A stretch of 64,000 nt of DNA from Streptomyces sp. NBC_00659 (GTDB lineage: Bacteria > Actinomycetota > Actinomycetes > Streptomycetales > Streptomycetaceae): NCBI RefSeq assembly GCF_036226925.1, contig NZ_CP109031.1, positions 3,534,001 through 3,598,000 on the forward strand. The letters run 5' to 3'. Positions 9,190 to 17,293 of this stretch are shown one piece after another. Under the pieces are notes generated by a model. It did not search any database. It had not been told where the DNA came from and saw only the letters and a list, made by a program, of their open reading frames with translations. Both the position numbers and the translations under genes were made by a program. How positions within the stretch are numbered: position 1 is the first letter of the stretch; each line of letters starts with the position of its first letter.

Positions 9190-10386
9190 TCAGGCCGACA
9201 TCGGGCGCTGCACTCTGATCGACTGAAGGAGCCCGATCGCGACCCAGACCGCGAACATGGAGGATCCTCCGTAGGACACGAACGGGAGTGGCAGACCGGC
9301 GACCGGCATGATCCCGAGGGTCATGCCGACGTTCTCGAACGACTGGAACGCGAACCAGGCGATGATCCCGGCGGCGACGATCGTGCCGTACAGCTCGGTC
9401 GTCTCGCGGGCGATGCGGCAGGCGCGCCACAGGATGATGCCGAGGAGCAGCAGGATCAGGCCCGCGCCCACGAAGCCCAGTTCCTCGCCCGCGACCGTGA
9501 AGACGAAGTCCGTCTGCTGTTCGGGGACGAACTGACCGGTCGTCTGTGAGCCGTGGCCGAGGCCGGTGCCGAAGAGGCCGCCGGAACCGATGGCGATCCG
9601 GGCCTGGTTGGTGTTGTAGCCGACGCCGGCCGGGTCGAGTTCGGGGTTGGCGAAGGCCGCGAAGCGGTTGATCTGGTACTCGTCGAGGACCTGCAGCCGC
9701 CAGGCGGCGACCGCGCCGAGGGCACCCGCGCCGATGAGGCCGAACACCCAGCGGTTGGAGGCGCCCGAGGAGAGCAGCACGCCGAGCACGATGACGACCG
9801 CGACCATGATCGTGCCGAGGTCGGGCATGAGCAGCACGATCACCATCGGGACGGCCGCGAGACCCAGCGCCTGCAGCACCGTGCGGTGGTCGGGGTACTG
9901 CTTGTCTCCCGCGTCCACCCGTGTGGCCAGCAGCATCGCCATGCCCAGAATGATCGTGATCTTGATGAACTCGGCGGGCTGGAGCGACAGGCCGCCGGCG
10001 ACGAGCCAGTTGCGCTGGCCGTTGATCGTCTCGCCGAGCGGGGTCAGCACCAGCAGGATCATGAAGACCGAGATCCCGTACAGGATCGGTACGGCCGTGC
10101 GCAGGGTGCGGTGGCCGAGCCAGATCGTGCCGATCATCAGGGCGAAGCCGATGCCGGTGTTCATCAGATGGCGGATGAGGAAGAAGTACGGGTCGCCCTG
10201 GTTGATCTCGGTGCGGTTGCGGGTCGCCGAGTAGACGAGGGCCGCGCCGATCACCGAGAGCGCGACGGCCGACAGCAGTATCGGCCAGTCGAGCCTTCGG
10301 GTGATCGAGTCGCGGGCGAACAGCCGTGTCCAGCCCGCGCGCTCGGGTCCGTACCGGGAGACGGAGAAGTTGTTGGCTCCGGTCAT
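9190..10386 (-). CDS. rodA: Rod-shape/sporulation SEDS glycosyltransferase RodA (Sfr)
   Basis: A 398-aa polytopic SEDS protein with about ten TM helices that polymerises lipid II into glycan strands together with its cognate class B PBP, encoded just upstream. Family features include NGQRNWLVAGGLSLQPAEF (the conserved W..G..QP.E loop), MPDLGT and the C-terminal GLPLPFVSYGGSSM. In Streptomyces the mre/rod genes act mainly in spore-wall synthesis. The ATG at 10386 overlaps the stop of a 13-codon micro-ORF (ATGA), so translation is probably coupled to that and to pbp2. A terminator follows. Confidence 0.95.
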   Translation of the reverse strand: MTGANNFSVSRYGPERAGWTRLFARDSITRRLDWPILLSAVALSVIGAALVYSATRNRTEINQGDPYFFLIRHLMNTGIGFALMIGTIWLGHRTLRTAVPILYGISVFMILLVLTPLGETINGQRNWLVAGGLSLQPAEFIKITIILGMAMLLATRVDAGDKQYPDHRTVLQALGLAAVPMVIVLLMPDLGTIMVAVVIVLGVLLSSGASNRWVFGLIGAGALGAVAAWRLQVLDEYQINRFAAFANPELDPAGVGYNTNQARIAIGSGGLFGTGLGHGSQTTGQFVPEQQTDFVFTVAGEELGFVGAGLILLLLGIILWRACRIARETTELYGTIVAAGIIAWFAFQSFENVGMTLGIMPVAGLPLPFVSYGGSSMFAVWVAIGLLQSIRVQRPMSA

Positions 10387-10436
10387 GTCAGGATCCTCAG
10401 TGCCTTGGTCGCCGCCCTCGTCATGTCAGGATCCTC
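10382..10436. repeat. 17-bp direct repeat at the pbp2/rodA junction
   Basis: GTCATGTCAGGATCCTC occurs at 10382-10398 and again at 10420-10436, a 38-bp period. One copy spans the rodA start and the other the pbp2 stop. Confidence 0.9.
10383..10424 (-). CDS. 13-aa micro-ORF bridging pbp2 and rodA
   Basis: The ORF reads MTRAATKALRILT and is linked by 4-bp ATGA overlaps both to the pbp2 stop and to the rodA start. Its last four residues repeat the end of PBP2 (RILT), because the 17-bp junction sequence is duplicated 38 bp apart. I infer that a tandem duplication of an ancestral pbp2/rodA ATGA overlap created it, and that it keeps rodA coupled. Translation itself is not shown. Confidence 0.4.
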   Translation of the reverse strand: MTRAATKALRILT

Positions 10437-12679
10437 TTCCCCCGCCCCTTCGGCGGGCGGGCCGTACGCCGTCGGGTGACGCGGTTGGCGGTGTTGGGCG
10501 AGGCGGTGGTACCGGCGGGCAGGTCCGGGTCCGTGGTGCTGTCCTTGGGGGCCTGGCTGAGCTGCTGGTCCTTGGCCGGGTCCTTGGAGATGGCCGGGGC
10601 CTCGATCGTGCCGTCGGTCTGGATCTTCGGCAGGCCCTTCTGCGGGGTGGGCAGGAGGGCGTTCTTCTTGTCGATGCTGCCGTCGGCGGCGACGCCGTAG
10701 AGCGCGTTGTAGATCTTGCGCACGGCCTCACCGGAGGCTCCCGAACCCGTACCGGCCTGGGAGATCGTCATGATGATCGCGTAGTCCTTGGAGTACGTGG
10801 CGAGCCAGGACGTCGTCTGCTTGCCGTAGACCTCGGCGGTACCGGTCTTGGCGTGCAGCGGGATCTTGTCCTGCGGCCAGCCGCCGAACTTCCAGGCGGC
10901 GGTACCGCGGGTGACGACGCCCGCGAAGGCCTCGTTCATGCCCTTGAGCGTCGCCTTGCTGACCGGCAGCTTGCCGTTGACCTTCGGCTTGATCTCCTGG
11001 ACGGTCTTGCCGTCGGCGCTGACGATCGCCTTGCCGATGGTCGGCGCGTACATGGTGCCGCCGTTGGAGACCGCGGAGTAGATGGCGGCTTCCTGGATGG
11101 GCGTGACGAGGGTGTCACCCTGGCCGATGGAGTAGTTGATCGAGTCGCCCTCGCGCATCTTGTTGCCCTCGAGGCAGTTCTCGTACTCGATCTGCTGGAC
11201 GTAGGTGCCGCCCTTCTTGCCGCTCTTGCACCAGGCGTCCTTGTTCGCCTTCCAGTAGTCCTGCTTCCACTTGCGGTCCGGGACACGGCCGGTGACCTCG
11301 TTGGGGAGGTCGATGCCGGTCTCCTTGCCGAGTCCGAACTGGTGGGCCGTCTTGTAGAAGTAGTCCTTGGGGGTCTTCTTCGGGTTGATGCCGCCGTCCT
11401 TCTTCCACTCGTTGTCGGCGAGTCCGTAGAAGACGGTGTCGCAGGAGACCTCCAGCGCCCGGCCGAGCGAGATCGGGCCGAAGCTCTCTCCCTCGAAGTT
11501 CTTGAAGACCTGGCTGCCGACGGAGTACGAGCTGGTGCACGGGTAGTGCCCGTCGAAGGCGTATCCGGCCTGGACCGCGGCGGCGGTGGAGATCACCTTG
11601 AACGTCGATCCGGGCGCCGACTGACCCTGTATGGCGCGGTTCAGCAGCGGGTAGTTGGACTTCTTGCCGGTGAGCGCCGTGTAGTCCTTGCCGGAGATGC
11701 CGCCGACCCAGGCGTTCGGGTCGTACGTCGGCTGGGAGGCCATGGCGACGACGCGGCCGGTCTTGGCCTCCATGACCACGACCGCGCCGGAGTCGGCCTT
11801 GTAGTTCTCGCCGGTGATCTTGTCGAACTGGGTCCGGGCGACCTTCATCGCGTAGTTCAGCTCGTACTCGGCGACGCGCTGGACGCGGGCGTCGATGCTG
11901 GTGACGAGGTTGGCGCCGGGTTCGGCCTTGTCGGCCTTGGCCTTGCCGATGACCCGGCCGAGGTTGTCGACCTCGTAGCGGGTGACGCCGGCCTTGCCGC
12001 GCAGGGCCTTGTCGTACTCGCGCTCCAGGCCGGAGCGGCCGACCTGGTCGGAGCGGAGGTAGGGCGAGTCGGTGTCCTTGGCCTTGGTGATCTCGTCGTC
12101 GGTGACGGGCGAGAGGTAGCCGAGCACCTGCGCGGTGTTGGCCTTGCCGGGGGCGGCGTAACGGCGCACGGCCTCCGGTTCGGCGGTGATGCCGGGGAAG
12201 TCCTCGGAGCGCTCGCGGATCTGGAGGGCCTGGCGCGCGGTGGCCTTGTCGGTGATGGGGATCGGCTGGTAGGGCGAGCCGTTCCAGCACGGCTGCGGCG
12301 TCTTGGCGTCGCAGAGGCGGACCTTCTGGATGACGTCCTGGGGCTTGAGGCCGAGGACGCCGGCGAGCTTGGTGAGGACGGCCTTGCCGTCGTCCGCCAT
12401 CTTCATCAGGTCGGTGCGCGAGGCGGAGACCACGAGCCGGGTCTCGTTGTCGGCGATCGGGACGCCCCGGGCGTCGAGGATCGAGCCGCGTACGGCGGGC
12501 TGGACGACCTGCTGGACGTGGTTGCCGGAGGCTTCCTTGGCGTATTCGTCGCCGTTGCGGATCTGGAGGAACCAGAGGCGTCCGCCGAGGGTGCCGAGGA
12601 GGGAGAGTACGAGGATCTGGATGACGACGAGGCGGATCTGGACCCGTGGGGTCCGGCCGGTCTCGGGAATGTTGGTCAT
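10421..12679 (-). CDS. mrdA: Penicillin-binding protein 2, class B transpeptidase of the elongasome
   Basis: A 752-aa protein with a short cytoplasmic tail, one TM helix (about 13-35, IRLVVIQILVLSLLGTLGGRL), a PBP dimerisation domain starting around RGSILDARGVPIADNE, and a transpeptidase domain. The nucleophile is Ser358 in SAPGSTFKV (SxxK), the SxN-region motif is SIGQGD, and KTG is HAKTGTAEV (Lys611). It crosslinks peptidoglycan as partner of RodA. A Pro/Ser/Thr-rich tail of about 60 residues ends the protein. The ATG at 12679 has only a weak GGATGGG; a better SD drives a 19-aa micro-ORF whose stop overlaps this ATG, which suggests coupled translation. Confidence 0.95.
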   Translation of the reverse strand: MTNIPETGRTPRVQIRLVVIQILVLSLLGTLGGRLWFLQIRNGDEYAKEASGNHVQQVVQPAVRGSILDARGVPIADNETRLVVSASRTDLMKMADDGKAVLTKLAGVLGLKPQDVIQKVRLCDAKTPQPCWNGSPYQPIPITDKATARQALQIRERSEDFPGITAEPEAVRRYAAPGKANTAQVLGYLSPVTDDEITKAKDTDSPYLRSDQVGRSGLEREYDKALRGKAGVTRYEVDNLGRVIGKAKADKAEPGANLVTSIDARVQRVAEYELNYAMKVARTQFDKITGENYKADSGAVVVMEAKTGRVVAMASQPTYDPNAWVGGISGKDYTALTGKKSNYPLLNRAIQGQSAPGSTFKVISTAAAVQAGYAFDGHYPCTSSYSVGSQVFKNFEGESFGPISLGRALEVSCDTVFYGLADNEWKKDGGINPKKTPKDYFYKTAHQFGLGKETGIDLPNEVTGRVPDRKWKQDYWKANKDAWCKSGKKGGTYVQQIEYENCLEGNKMREGDSINYSIGQGDTLVTPIQEAAIYSAVSNGGTMYAPTIGKAIVSADGKTVQEIKPKVNGKLPVSKATLKGMNEAFAGVVTRGTAAWKFGGWPQDKIPLHAKTGTAEVYGKQTTSWLATYSKDYAIIMTISQAGTGSGASGEAVRKIYNALYGVAADGSIDKKNALLPTPQKGLPKIQTDGTIEAPAISKDPAKDQQLSQAPKDSTTDPDLPAGTTASPNTANRVTRRRTARPPKGRGKRILT

Positions 12680-12735
12680 GGGCGCGGCCCATCCGCTGGA
12701 AGGGTGGTGGTGGGCGACGGGTGGGCGCTGGTCAC
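12676..12735 (-). CDS. 19-aa micro-ORF overlapping the pbp2 start
   Basis: GTG-initiated VTSAHPSPTTTLPADGPRP with a strong SD (GGGGGAGG) about 8 nt upstream; its TGA overlaps the pbp2 ATG as ATGA. The peptide is unlikely to matter. The arrangement suggests ribosomes load here and re-initiate on pbp2. There is no evidence beyond signal placement. Confidence 0.4.
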   Translation of the reverse strand: MTSAHPSPTTTLPADGPRP

Positions 12736-12760
12736 AGCTGCTGCCTCCCCCTCTCAGTGC

Positions 12761-12801
12761 GTGTACGAGTCATACGAGTCATACGAGTCATACGAGTACA
12801 C
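12761..12801. repeat. 9-bp microsatellite between mreD and pbp2
   Basis: TACGAGTCA is repeated three times from 12764 plus a partial TACGAG, bounded by GTGTAC and GTACAC, so the whole block has inverted ends. On the minus strand it encodes a Tyr-Asp-Ser run within a short open frame that stops at 12754. Confidence 0.9.
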
Positions 12802-12893
12802 GGCGAACCTGTGCGCGATGACCTGGCGGCCGGTCACGTCACGTGCCGTCCGGGGCGCTTGGGCTCTTCGCCGGGCGGGGCGCGTCGCTGTCG

Positions 12894-13565
12894 TCACAGT
12901 CGCTTGACCCCCTTGATGCGTCCGGCGCGGGCGACCCGTGCCTTGGCCGCCTTCACGCGCAGTCCGCCGCGCTGGCTGCCGATGCGCAGGCCGGTGCCGG
13001 AGGACAGCCAGCCCGAGGAGACGTCGGCCGACTTGGAGGCCGAACCGCCGTCGGCGAGCGGATCGTTCTCGGCCCGCCGGGCCAGCGCCATCAGTACCGG
13101 CACGACGAAGGGCGCGAGCAGCAGGTCGTAGAGGGCGGCCGTGACGAGCAGGCTGCTGAGTCCGACGTGGCGGGCGGCGGTGTCGCCGACGAGCGCGCCG
13201 ACGCCCGCGTAGAGCACGGTGGAGCCGATCGCGGCGGCGACGACCACGATCATGGGCCCGGTGGCCGACTTGAGCCTGCCGTTCTCGGGCTTGGCGAGGC
13301 CGGCGAGATAGCCGACGACGCAGAGCACGAGGGCGTAGCGTCCGGCGGCGTGGTCGGCGGGCGGGGCGAGGTCGGAGAGCAGGCCCGCGCCGAAGCCGAT
13401 GAGCGCGCCGCCGACATGGCCGTAGACCAGGGCGAGGGCGAGCACGGTCAGCAGCACCAGGTCGGGGACGGCGCCCGGGAGATGGAGTCGGGCGAGGACG
13501 CTCACCTGGATCACCAGGGCGACGACCACCAGGGTGACGGAGAGCAGCATCCGGTTGAAACGCAT
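12894..13565 (-). CDS. mreD: Rod shape-determining protein MreD
   Basis: A 223-aa membrane protein with about five to six TM helices (MRFNRMLLSVTLVVVALVIQ at the start) and the MreD-type segment GALIGFGAGLLSDLAPP. It partners MreC in the elongasome. The hydrophobic part ends near residue 170; a Ser/Gly- and Arg-rich cytoplasmic tail follows (AGRIKGVKRL at the end). It starts 18 bp after the mreC stop with a GGAGGAG ribosome site, so the two are one transcript. Confidence 0.92.
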   Translation of the reverse strand: MRFNRMLLSVTLVVVALVIQVSVLARLHLPGAVPDLVLLTVLALALVYGHVGGALIGFGAGLLSDLAPPADHAAGRYALVLCVVGYLAGLAKPENGRLKSATGPMIVVVAAAIGSTVLYAGVGALVGDTAARHVGLSSLLVTAALYDLLLAPFVVPVLMALARRAENDPLADGGSASKSADVSSGWLSSGTGLRIGSQRGGLRVKAAKARVARAGRIKGVKRL

Positions 13566-13583
13566 GGGATTCGGCTCCTCCTG

Positions 13584-14522
13584 CTACTGCTGCTGGCCGA
13601 GGTCGGTGGCGCTCGCCGAGGGAGTGACCGTCACGGTCACCGTCGGCGTGGGCGTCGGTTTGGGTTTGGGTGGCAGCACGGTGTCGCGCGGGTCGCTCTT
13701 GGGGGCCGCGACGACGACGCCGACGATGTCGAGCTTGGTGAACGAGACGAACGGCGTCACGTAGATCGTGCGGGTCAGGTCGCCGCCGGAGGGGTCGATC
13801 CGGGAGACGACGCCGACCGGGACGCCGGGCACGAACGGCTTGTCGGACTGCGAGCCGAAGGTGACCAGCCGGTCGCCCTTCTTGATCTTCGCCTTGGCGT
13901 TGAGGAGTTCGACGCGCAGCGGGCGGTCGCCCTGCCCCGAGGCGAAGCCGAGTTCGTCGGTCGACTCCATGCGGGTGCCGACGGTGAAGTCGGGGTCGTT
14001 GGCGAGGAGCACGGTCGCGGTGTCGGGGCCGACGGTGGTGACCCGGCCGACCAGTCCGTCGCCGTTCAGGACGGTCATGTCGCGCTGGATGCCGTCGTTG
14101 GCGCCGACGTCGATGGTGACGGTCCAGGAGAAGCCCTGGGCAGCCCCTATGGCGATCACTTCGGCGCCCTTGATGCCGTACTGGCCCTCGCCCGCCACCT
14201 TGATCATCTTGTCGAGCTGCTTGAGGCGGCTGCGGTTGCGTGCGTCGCTGCCGAGCTTCGCCTTCAACTCCGCGTTGTCGTGCTCCAGTTGGGCGACGCG
14301 ATCGTGCCGTTCGCCCGAGTCGCGGACCGCGGAGATCGCGTTGCCGACGGGGTCGACCGCGGACGCCACCCCGTTCTCGATCGGGCCGAAGACCGTCGCG
14401 GCGGCCTGGCGGGCACCGTCGACCGGTGAGTCCTGCCCGCCGCGGATGTCCACCGTGATCAGTGCGAACGCGATGGCGATCAGCAGCACCAGGAGCAGCC
14501 GGCTCTCTCGTGTGTCCCTCAC
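13584..14522 (-). CDS. mreC: Rod shape-determining protein MreC
   Basis: A 312-aa bitopic protein with an N-terminal TM (LLLVLLIAIAFALITVDI, about 8-27), a coiled coil (RHDRVAQLEHDNAELKAKLG), and the periplasmic beta-domain containing VIAIGAAQGFSWTVTIDVGA and GDGLVGRV. It scaffolds MreB/MreD with RodA and PBP2 on the outer face of the membrane. A Pro/Thr/Val-rich tail follows (PPKPKPTPTPTVTVTVTPSA). The start is GTG at 14522 with GGAAGG upstream. It is separated from mreB by a 217-bp gap containing a strong hairpin, so it may have its own promoter. Confidence 0.94.
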   Translation of the reverse strand: MRDTRESRLLLVLLIAIAFALITVDIRGGQDSPVDGARQAAATVFGPIENGVASAVDPVGNAISAVRDSGERHDRVAQLEHDNAELKAKLGSDARNRSRLKQLDKMIKVAGEGQYGIKGAEVIAIGAAQGFSWTVTIDVGANDGIQRDMTVLNGDGLVGRVTTVGPDTATVLLANDPDFTVGTRMESTDELGFASGQGDRPLRVELLNAKAKIKKGDRLVTFGSQSDKPFVPGVPVGVVSRIDPSGGDLTRTIYVTPFVSFTKLDIVGVVVAAPKSDPRDTVLPPKPKPTPTPTVTVTVTPSASATDLGQQQ

Positions 14523-14690
14523 GTGCGGCGGCCGTGCCTTCCTCGTCGTATTGGGTCAACAGGGGCGCGCCCTGGGCGAAAAGGATGCCCACGGGTGCGA
14601 TGAGGCTGGAGCGGGGGGTGTGACGGAGTGGCTGTTATGGGGGAGGTTATGACTCTATGTCACAGGAGTTTATGCCTCCATACCAACGAT

Positions 14691-14724
14691 CCGCCGCACG
14701 AGAAGGGCTGATCTCGTACGGCGG
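14691..14724 (-). terminator. Hairpin after mreB
   Basis: The arms CCGCCGCACGAGA and TCTCGTACGGCGG (13 bp, one mismatch) begin 16 bp past the mreB stop. It probably stops most mreB transcripts or protects their ends, and would lower mreC-rodA expression relative to mreB. Confidence 0.7.
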
Positions 14725-14739
14725 AATCGAAGTGTTACC

Positions 14740-15771
14740 TCATCTGCGGGGCTGGGCGTCCAGGACCTGCTGGAGCGCCTCGAACTCCTCGACACACTTG
14801 CCGGAGCCGAGCGCCACGCTGTCGAGCGGGTCCTCCGCGATGTGGATCGGCATGCCGGTCTCGCGTCGCAGCCGCTCGTCCAGGCCGCGCAGCAAGGCTC
14901 CGCCACCGGTCAGGACGATACCCCGGTCCATCACGTCGCCGGAGAGCTCGGGCGGGCACTTGTCGAGCGTCGTCTTCACGGCGTCGACGATCGCGTTGAC
15001 CGGCTCCTCGATCGCCTTGCGGACCTCCGAGGCCGAGATGACGACCGTCTTGGGCAGTCCGGAGACCAGGTCCCGGCCACGGATCTCGGTGTGCTCCTCG
15101 GTGTCGAGGTCGTACGCCGAACCGATCGTGAGCTTGATCTGCTCGGCCGTCCGCTCACCGAGAAGGAGGCTGTACTCCTTCTTGATGTACTGGATGATCG
15201 CGTTGTCCAGCTCGTCGCCCGCGACGCGGATGGACTGGGCGGTGACGATGCCGCCGAGCGAGATGACCGCGACCTCCGTGGTGCCGCCGCCGATGTCCAC
15301 CACCATGTTGCCCGTGGCCTCGTGGACCGGCAGGCCGGCGCCGATGGCCGCGGCCATGGGCTCCTCGATGATGTGCACCTGGCGGGCGCCGGCCTGGGAC
15401 GACGCCTCGATGACGGCACGGCGCTCGACGCCCGTGATGCCGGAGGGCACACAGACGACGACACGGGGGCGGGCGAGATAGCGCCGCTTGTGGATCTTCA
15501 GGATGAAGTAGCGGAGCATGCGCTCGGTGATCTCGAAGTCGGCGATGACGCCGTCCTTCAGCGGGCGCACGGCAACGATGTTGCCCGGCGTCCGCCCGAT
15601 CATCTTCTTGGCTTCTGCGCCCACCGCGAGGATCCCGCCGGTGTTGGTGTTGATCGCGACGACGGACGGCTCGTTGAGTACGATCCCTCGACCCCTGACG
15701 TACACCAGCGTGTTGGCGGTCCCGAGGTCGACAGCCATGTCACGGCCGATGAACGACATTGAGTTCCCCAT
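14740..15771 (-). CDS. mreB: Actin-like cell-shape protein MreB
   Basis: A 343-aa MreB that forms membrane-associated filaments guiding wall synthesis. It has the actin-type nucleotide sites: phosphate-1 [16 protein letters not shown], phosphate-2 [15 protein letters not shown], and adenosine motif [15 protein letters not shown]. It looks nearly identical to the Streptomyces sporulation MreB as I remember it. The start [11 protein letters not shown] at 15771 is kept; MSFIGRD four codons on is the alternative. It is the promoter-proximal gene of the cluster, with a 428-bp upstream region. Confidence 0.97.
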   Translation of the reverse strand: MGNSMSFIGRDMAVDLGTANTLVYVRGRGIVLNEPSVVAINTNTGGILAVGAEAKKMIGRTPGNIVAVRPLKDGVIADFEITERMLRYFILKIHKRRYLARPRVVVCVPSGITGVERRAVIEASSQAGARQVHIIEEPMAAAIGAGLPVHEATGNMVVDIGGGTTEVAVISLGGIVTAQSIRVAGDELDNAIIQYIKKEYSLLLGERTAEQIKLTIGSAYDLDTEEHTEIRGRDLVSGLPKTVVISASEVRKAIEEPVNAIVDAVKTTLDKCPPELSGDVMDRGIVLTGGGALLRGLDERLRRETGMPIHIAEDPLDSVALGSGKCVEEFEALQQVLDAQPRR

Positions 15772-16199
15772 CAGGATTCGTCTGGCCTTCCCAAACGGAG
15801 CTTTGACGGCTTTTTAGGGACGGCGCGAGGTTGGTGCAGCGACGTGAACGCTTCCATCGTAGACGCGCCTGCACGAACACTGCGCGAGGGTCTTGGCCAT
15901 TGTCAGCAGATGGCGGAGCGACTCGCTTGTGGAGACGAGCCATCGGGGTCACGGGTTCCCTCGATCAGCGCGCATATGCCACGGGACGGCCGGATTTTTC
16001 ACGGCCGTCCCAGGTCAGACTGTCGCGGTCGCACTGACGCAGTCTCAGAAAATTCTTTGAAAAATGTACTGCCCGGCGTGCTCCGGAGCTCGCTCGGACG
16101 GCCTCGGCGAGGCCGTCCGTGACCTCCGCGAGGCCGTCCGTACGCGAGACCGTGACCGTCCGTACACGCGGACGCCCCGGGGAGCCGTCGTCCGTACGC
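15772..16199. promoter_or_regulatory. mreB upstream region and ndk terminator
   Basis: A gene-free 428 bp. It contains an AT-rich patch (16047-16066, GAAAATTCTTTGAAAAATGT), unusual for this genome, where mreB promoter elements probably lie, and the ndk terminator at 16096-16118. I could not assign a convincing -35/-10 pair. Confidence 0.5.
16096..16118 (-). terminator. ndk terminator
   Basis: A perfect 10-bp stem, GGACGGCCTC/GAGGCCGTCC, with loop GGC. A further GAGGCCGTCC copy at 16130-16139 offers an alternative, competing arm. Confidence 0.75.
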
Positions 16200-16613
16200 T
16201 CAGGCGCGGCCGGGGAAGAAGATCTTCACCTCGCGCTCGGCGGACTCCTCGGAGTCGGAGGCGTGGATCAGGTTCTCGCGGACGATCACGCCGAAGTCAC
16301 CGCGGATGGAACCGGGGGCGGCGGCGATCGGGTCGGTCGGACCGGCCAGGGCGCGCACGCCCTCGATGACCCGATCGCCCTCGACGATCAGGGCCACGAC
16401 CGGACCGGAGGCCATGAACGCCACCAGCGGCTCGTAGAAGGGCTTGCCCTTGTGCTCGCCGTAGTGCTGCTCCAGCGTGTCCTGGTCCAGGCTCCGCAGC
16501 TCCAGCGCGGTGATCTGCCAGCCGGCCTTGCGCTCGATACGGCTGATGATCTCGCCGGTCAGGCCGCGACGGACGGCGTCGGGCTTGAGGAGGACGAGGG
16601 TGCGCTGGCTCAC
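16200..16613 (-). CDS. ndk: Nucleoside diphosphate kinase
   Basis: A 137-aa enzyme that balances NTP pools by phosphate transfer through a phosphohistidine. The active His117 is in NLIHASDS, and the N-terminus RTLVLLKPDAVRRGLTGEI is the family signature. The start is GTG at 16613 with AAGGAG 8 nt upstream. It lies downstream of the DUF4233 gene with a 303-bp gap and ends in a clear terminator. Confidence 0.97.
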   Translation of the reverse strand: MSQRTLVLLKPDAVRRGLTGEIISRIERKAGWQITALELRSLDQDTLEQHYGEHKGKPFYEPLVAFMASGPVVALIVEGDRVIEGVRALAGPTDPIAAAPGSIRGDFGVIVRENLIHASDSEESAEREVKIFFPGRA

Positions 16614-16916
16614 GGGAAAGCTCCTTCAAGTCACACGGGTGCGGATGACCGAGGCTACAGGGCGTGTCCTGGCGACTGTCACACAGTGTCAGGTGCTACG
16701 GGCCCACGCTTCCGTCCGCCGGTGCCGCGCGCCCGCGCGCCCCACGGCCGGTACCCGCCCCGCGCGGGGGCGGCGCGGGCTCCGTACGCCACCGGTACGG
16801 GCGGGCGCCCGCGAGCCGGTGACGGCGTGACGCTGACGGAGGGGCGGGGACCGCGGGGCGCTGACGGCGTGCCGGTGACGGTCCGCCACCGGCACCCCGC
16901 ACCCGCCCGGGCCCGG
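16614..16916. other. 303-bp gap between the DUF4233 gene and ndk
   Basis: Very GC-rich sequence with no supportable gene on either strand. The part next to ndk should contain its promoter; none is obvious. Confidence 0.4.
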
Positions 16917-17288
16917 CTACGCCGGGTTGCCGCCCGGCTCGCCCTGCGCCGGGCTCTGCGCCTGCGCGGCGAACCGGGCCTTGGCCTCGTCGATCTTCCG
17001 GCCGTAGTGGACCGAGGCCCACCACAGGGCGGCGAAGGCAGCGCCGAGGATGAACATCGAGGGCACGACGAACCCGCCGGCGATCAGCAGGATCTGGAGC
17101 GCCCAGCCGAGCTGGACACCGCCGGGCCGCGTGATCATGCCGCACAGCAGCACGCTCAGCGCCATCAGGATCCCGCAGACCGTCCAGACCGTGGCCGTGG
17201 ACAGATCGGGTTCCTTCATGGCGACGAGGCCGGCGAAGCCGATGACGAAGAACTCGCCGATCAGCGTGGAAGCACAGAGCGTACGCAC
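16917..17288 (-). CDS. Small four-TM membrane protein (DUF4233-like) downstream of folC
   Basis: A 123-aa protein with about four TM helices: TLIGEFFVIGFAGLVAM, TVWTVCGILMALSVLLCGM, GWALQILLIAGGFVVPSMF and ILGAAFAALWWASVHYG. A short polar tail ends in EPGGNPA. It starts 5 bp after the folC stop, so the two are co-transcribed. The position between folC and ndk is conserved in actinobacteria for the DUF4233 family, whose function is unknown. Confidence 0.82.
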   Translation of the reverse strand: MRTLCASTLIGEFFVIGFAGLVAMKEPDLSTATVWTVCGILMALSVLLCGMITRPGGVQLGWALQILLIAGGFVVPSMFILGAAFAALWWASVHYGRKIDEAKARFAAQAQSPAQGEPGGNPA

Positions 17289-17293
17289 GAGAA

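Noticed and set aside
12754-12837. Separate peptide gene with Tyr-Asp-Ser repeats between mreD and pbp2
   Set aside because: No SD and no support beyond an open frame over a microsatellite; kept only as a repeat.
10301-12907. Plus-strand frame antisense to rodA/pbp2
   Set aside because: High-GC shadow of clearly conserved minus-strand genes.
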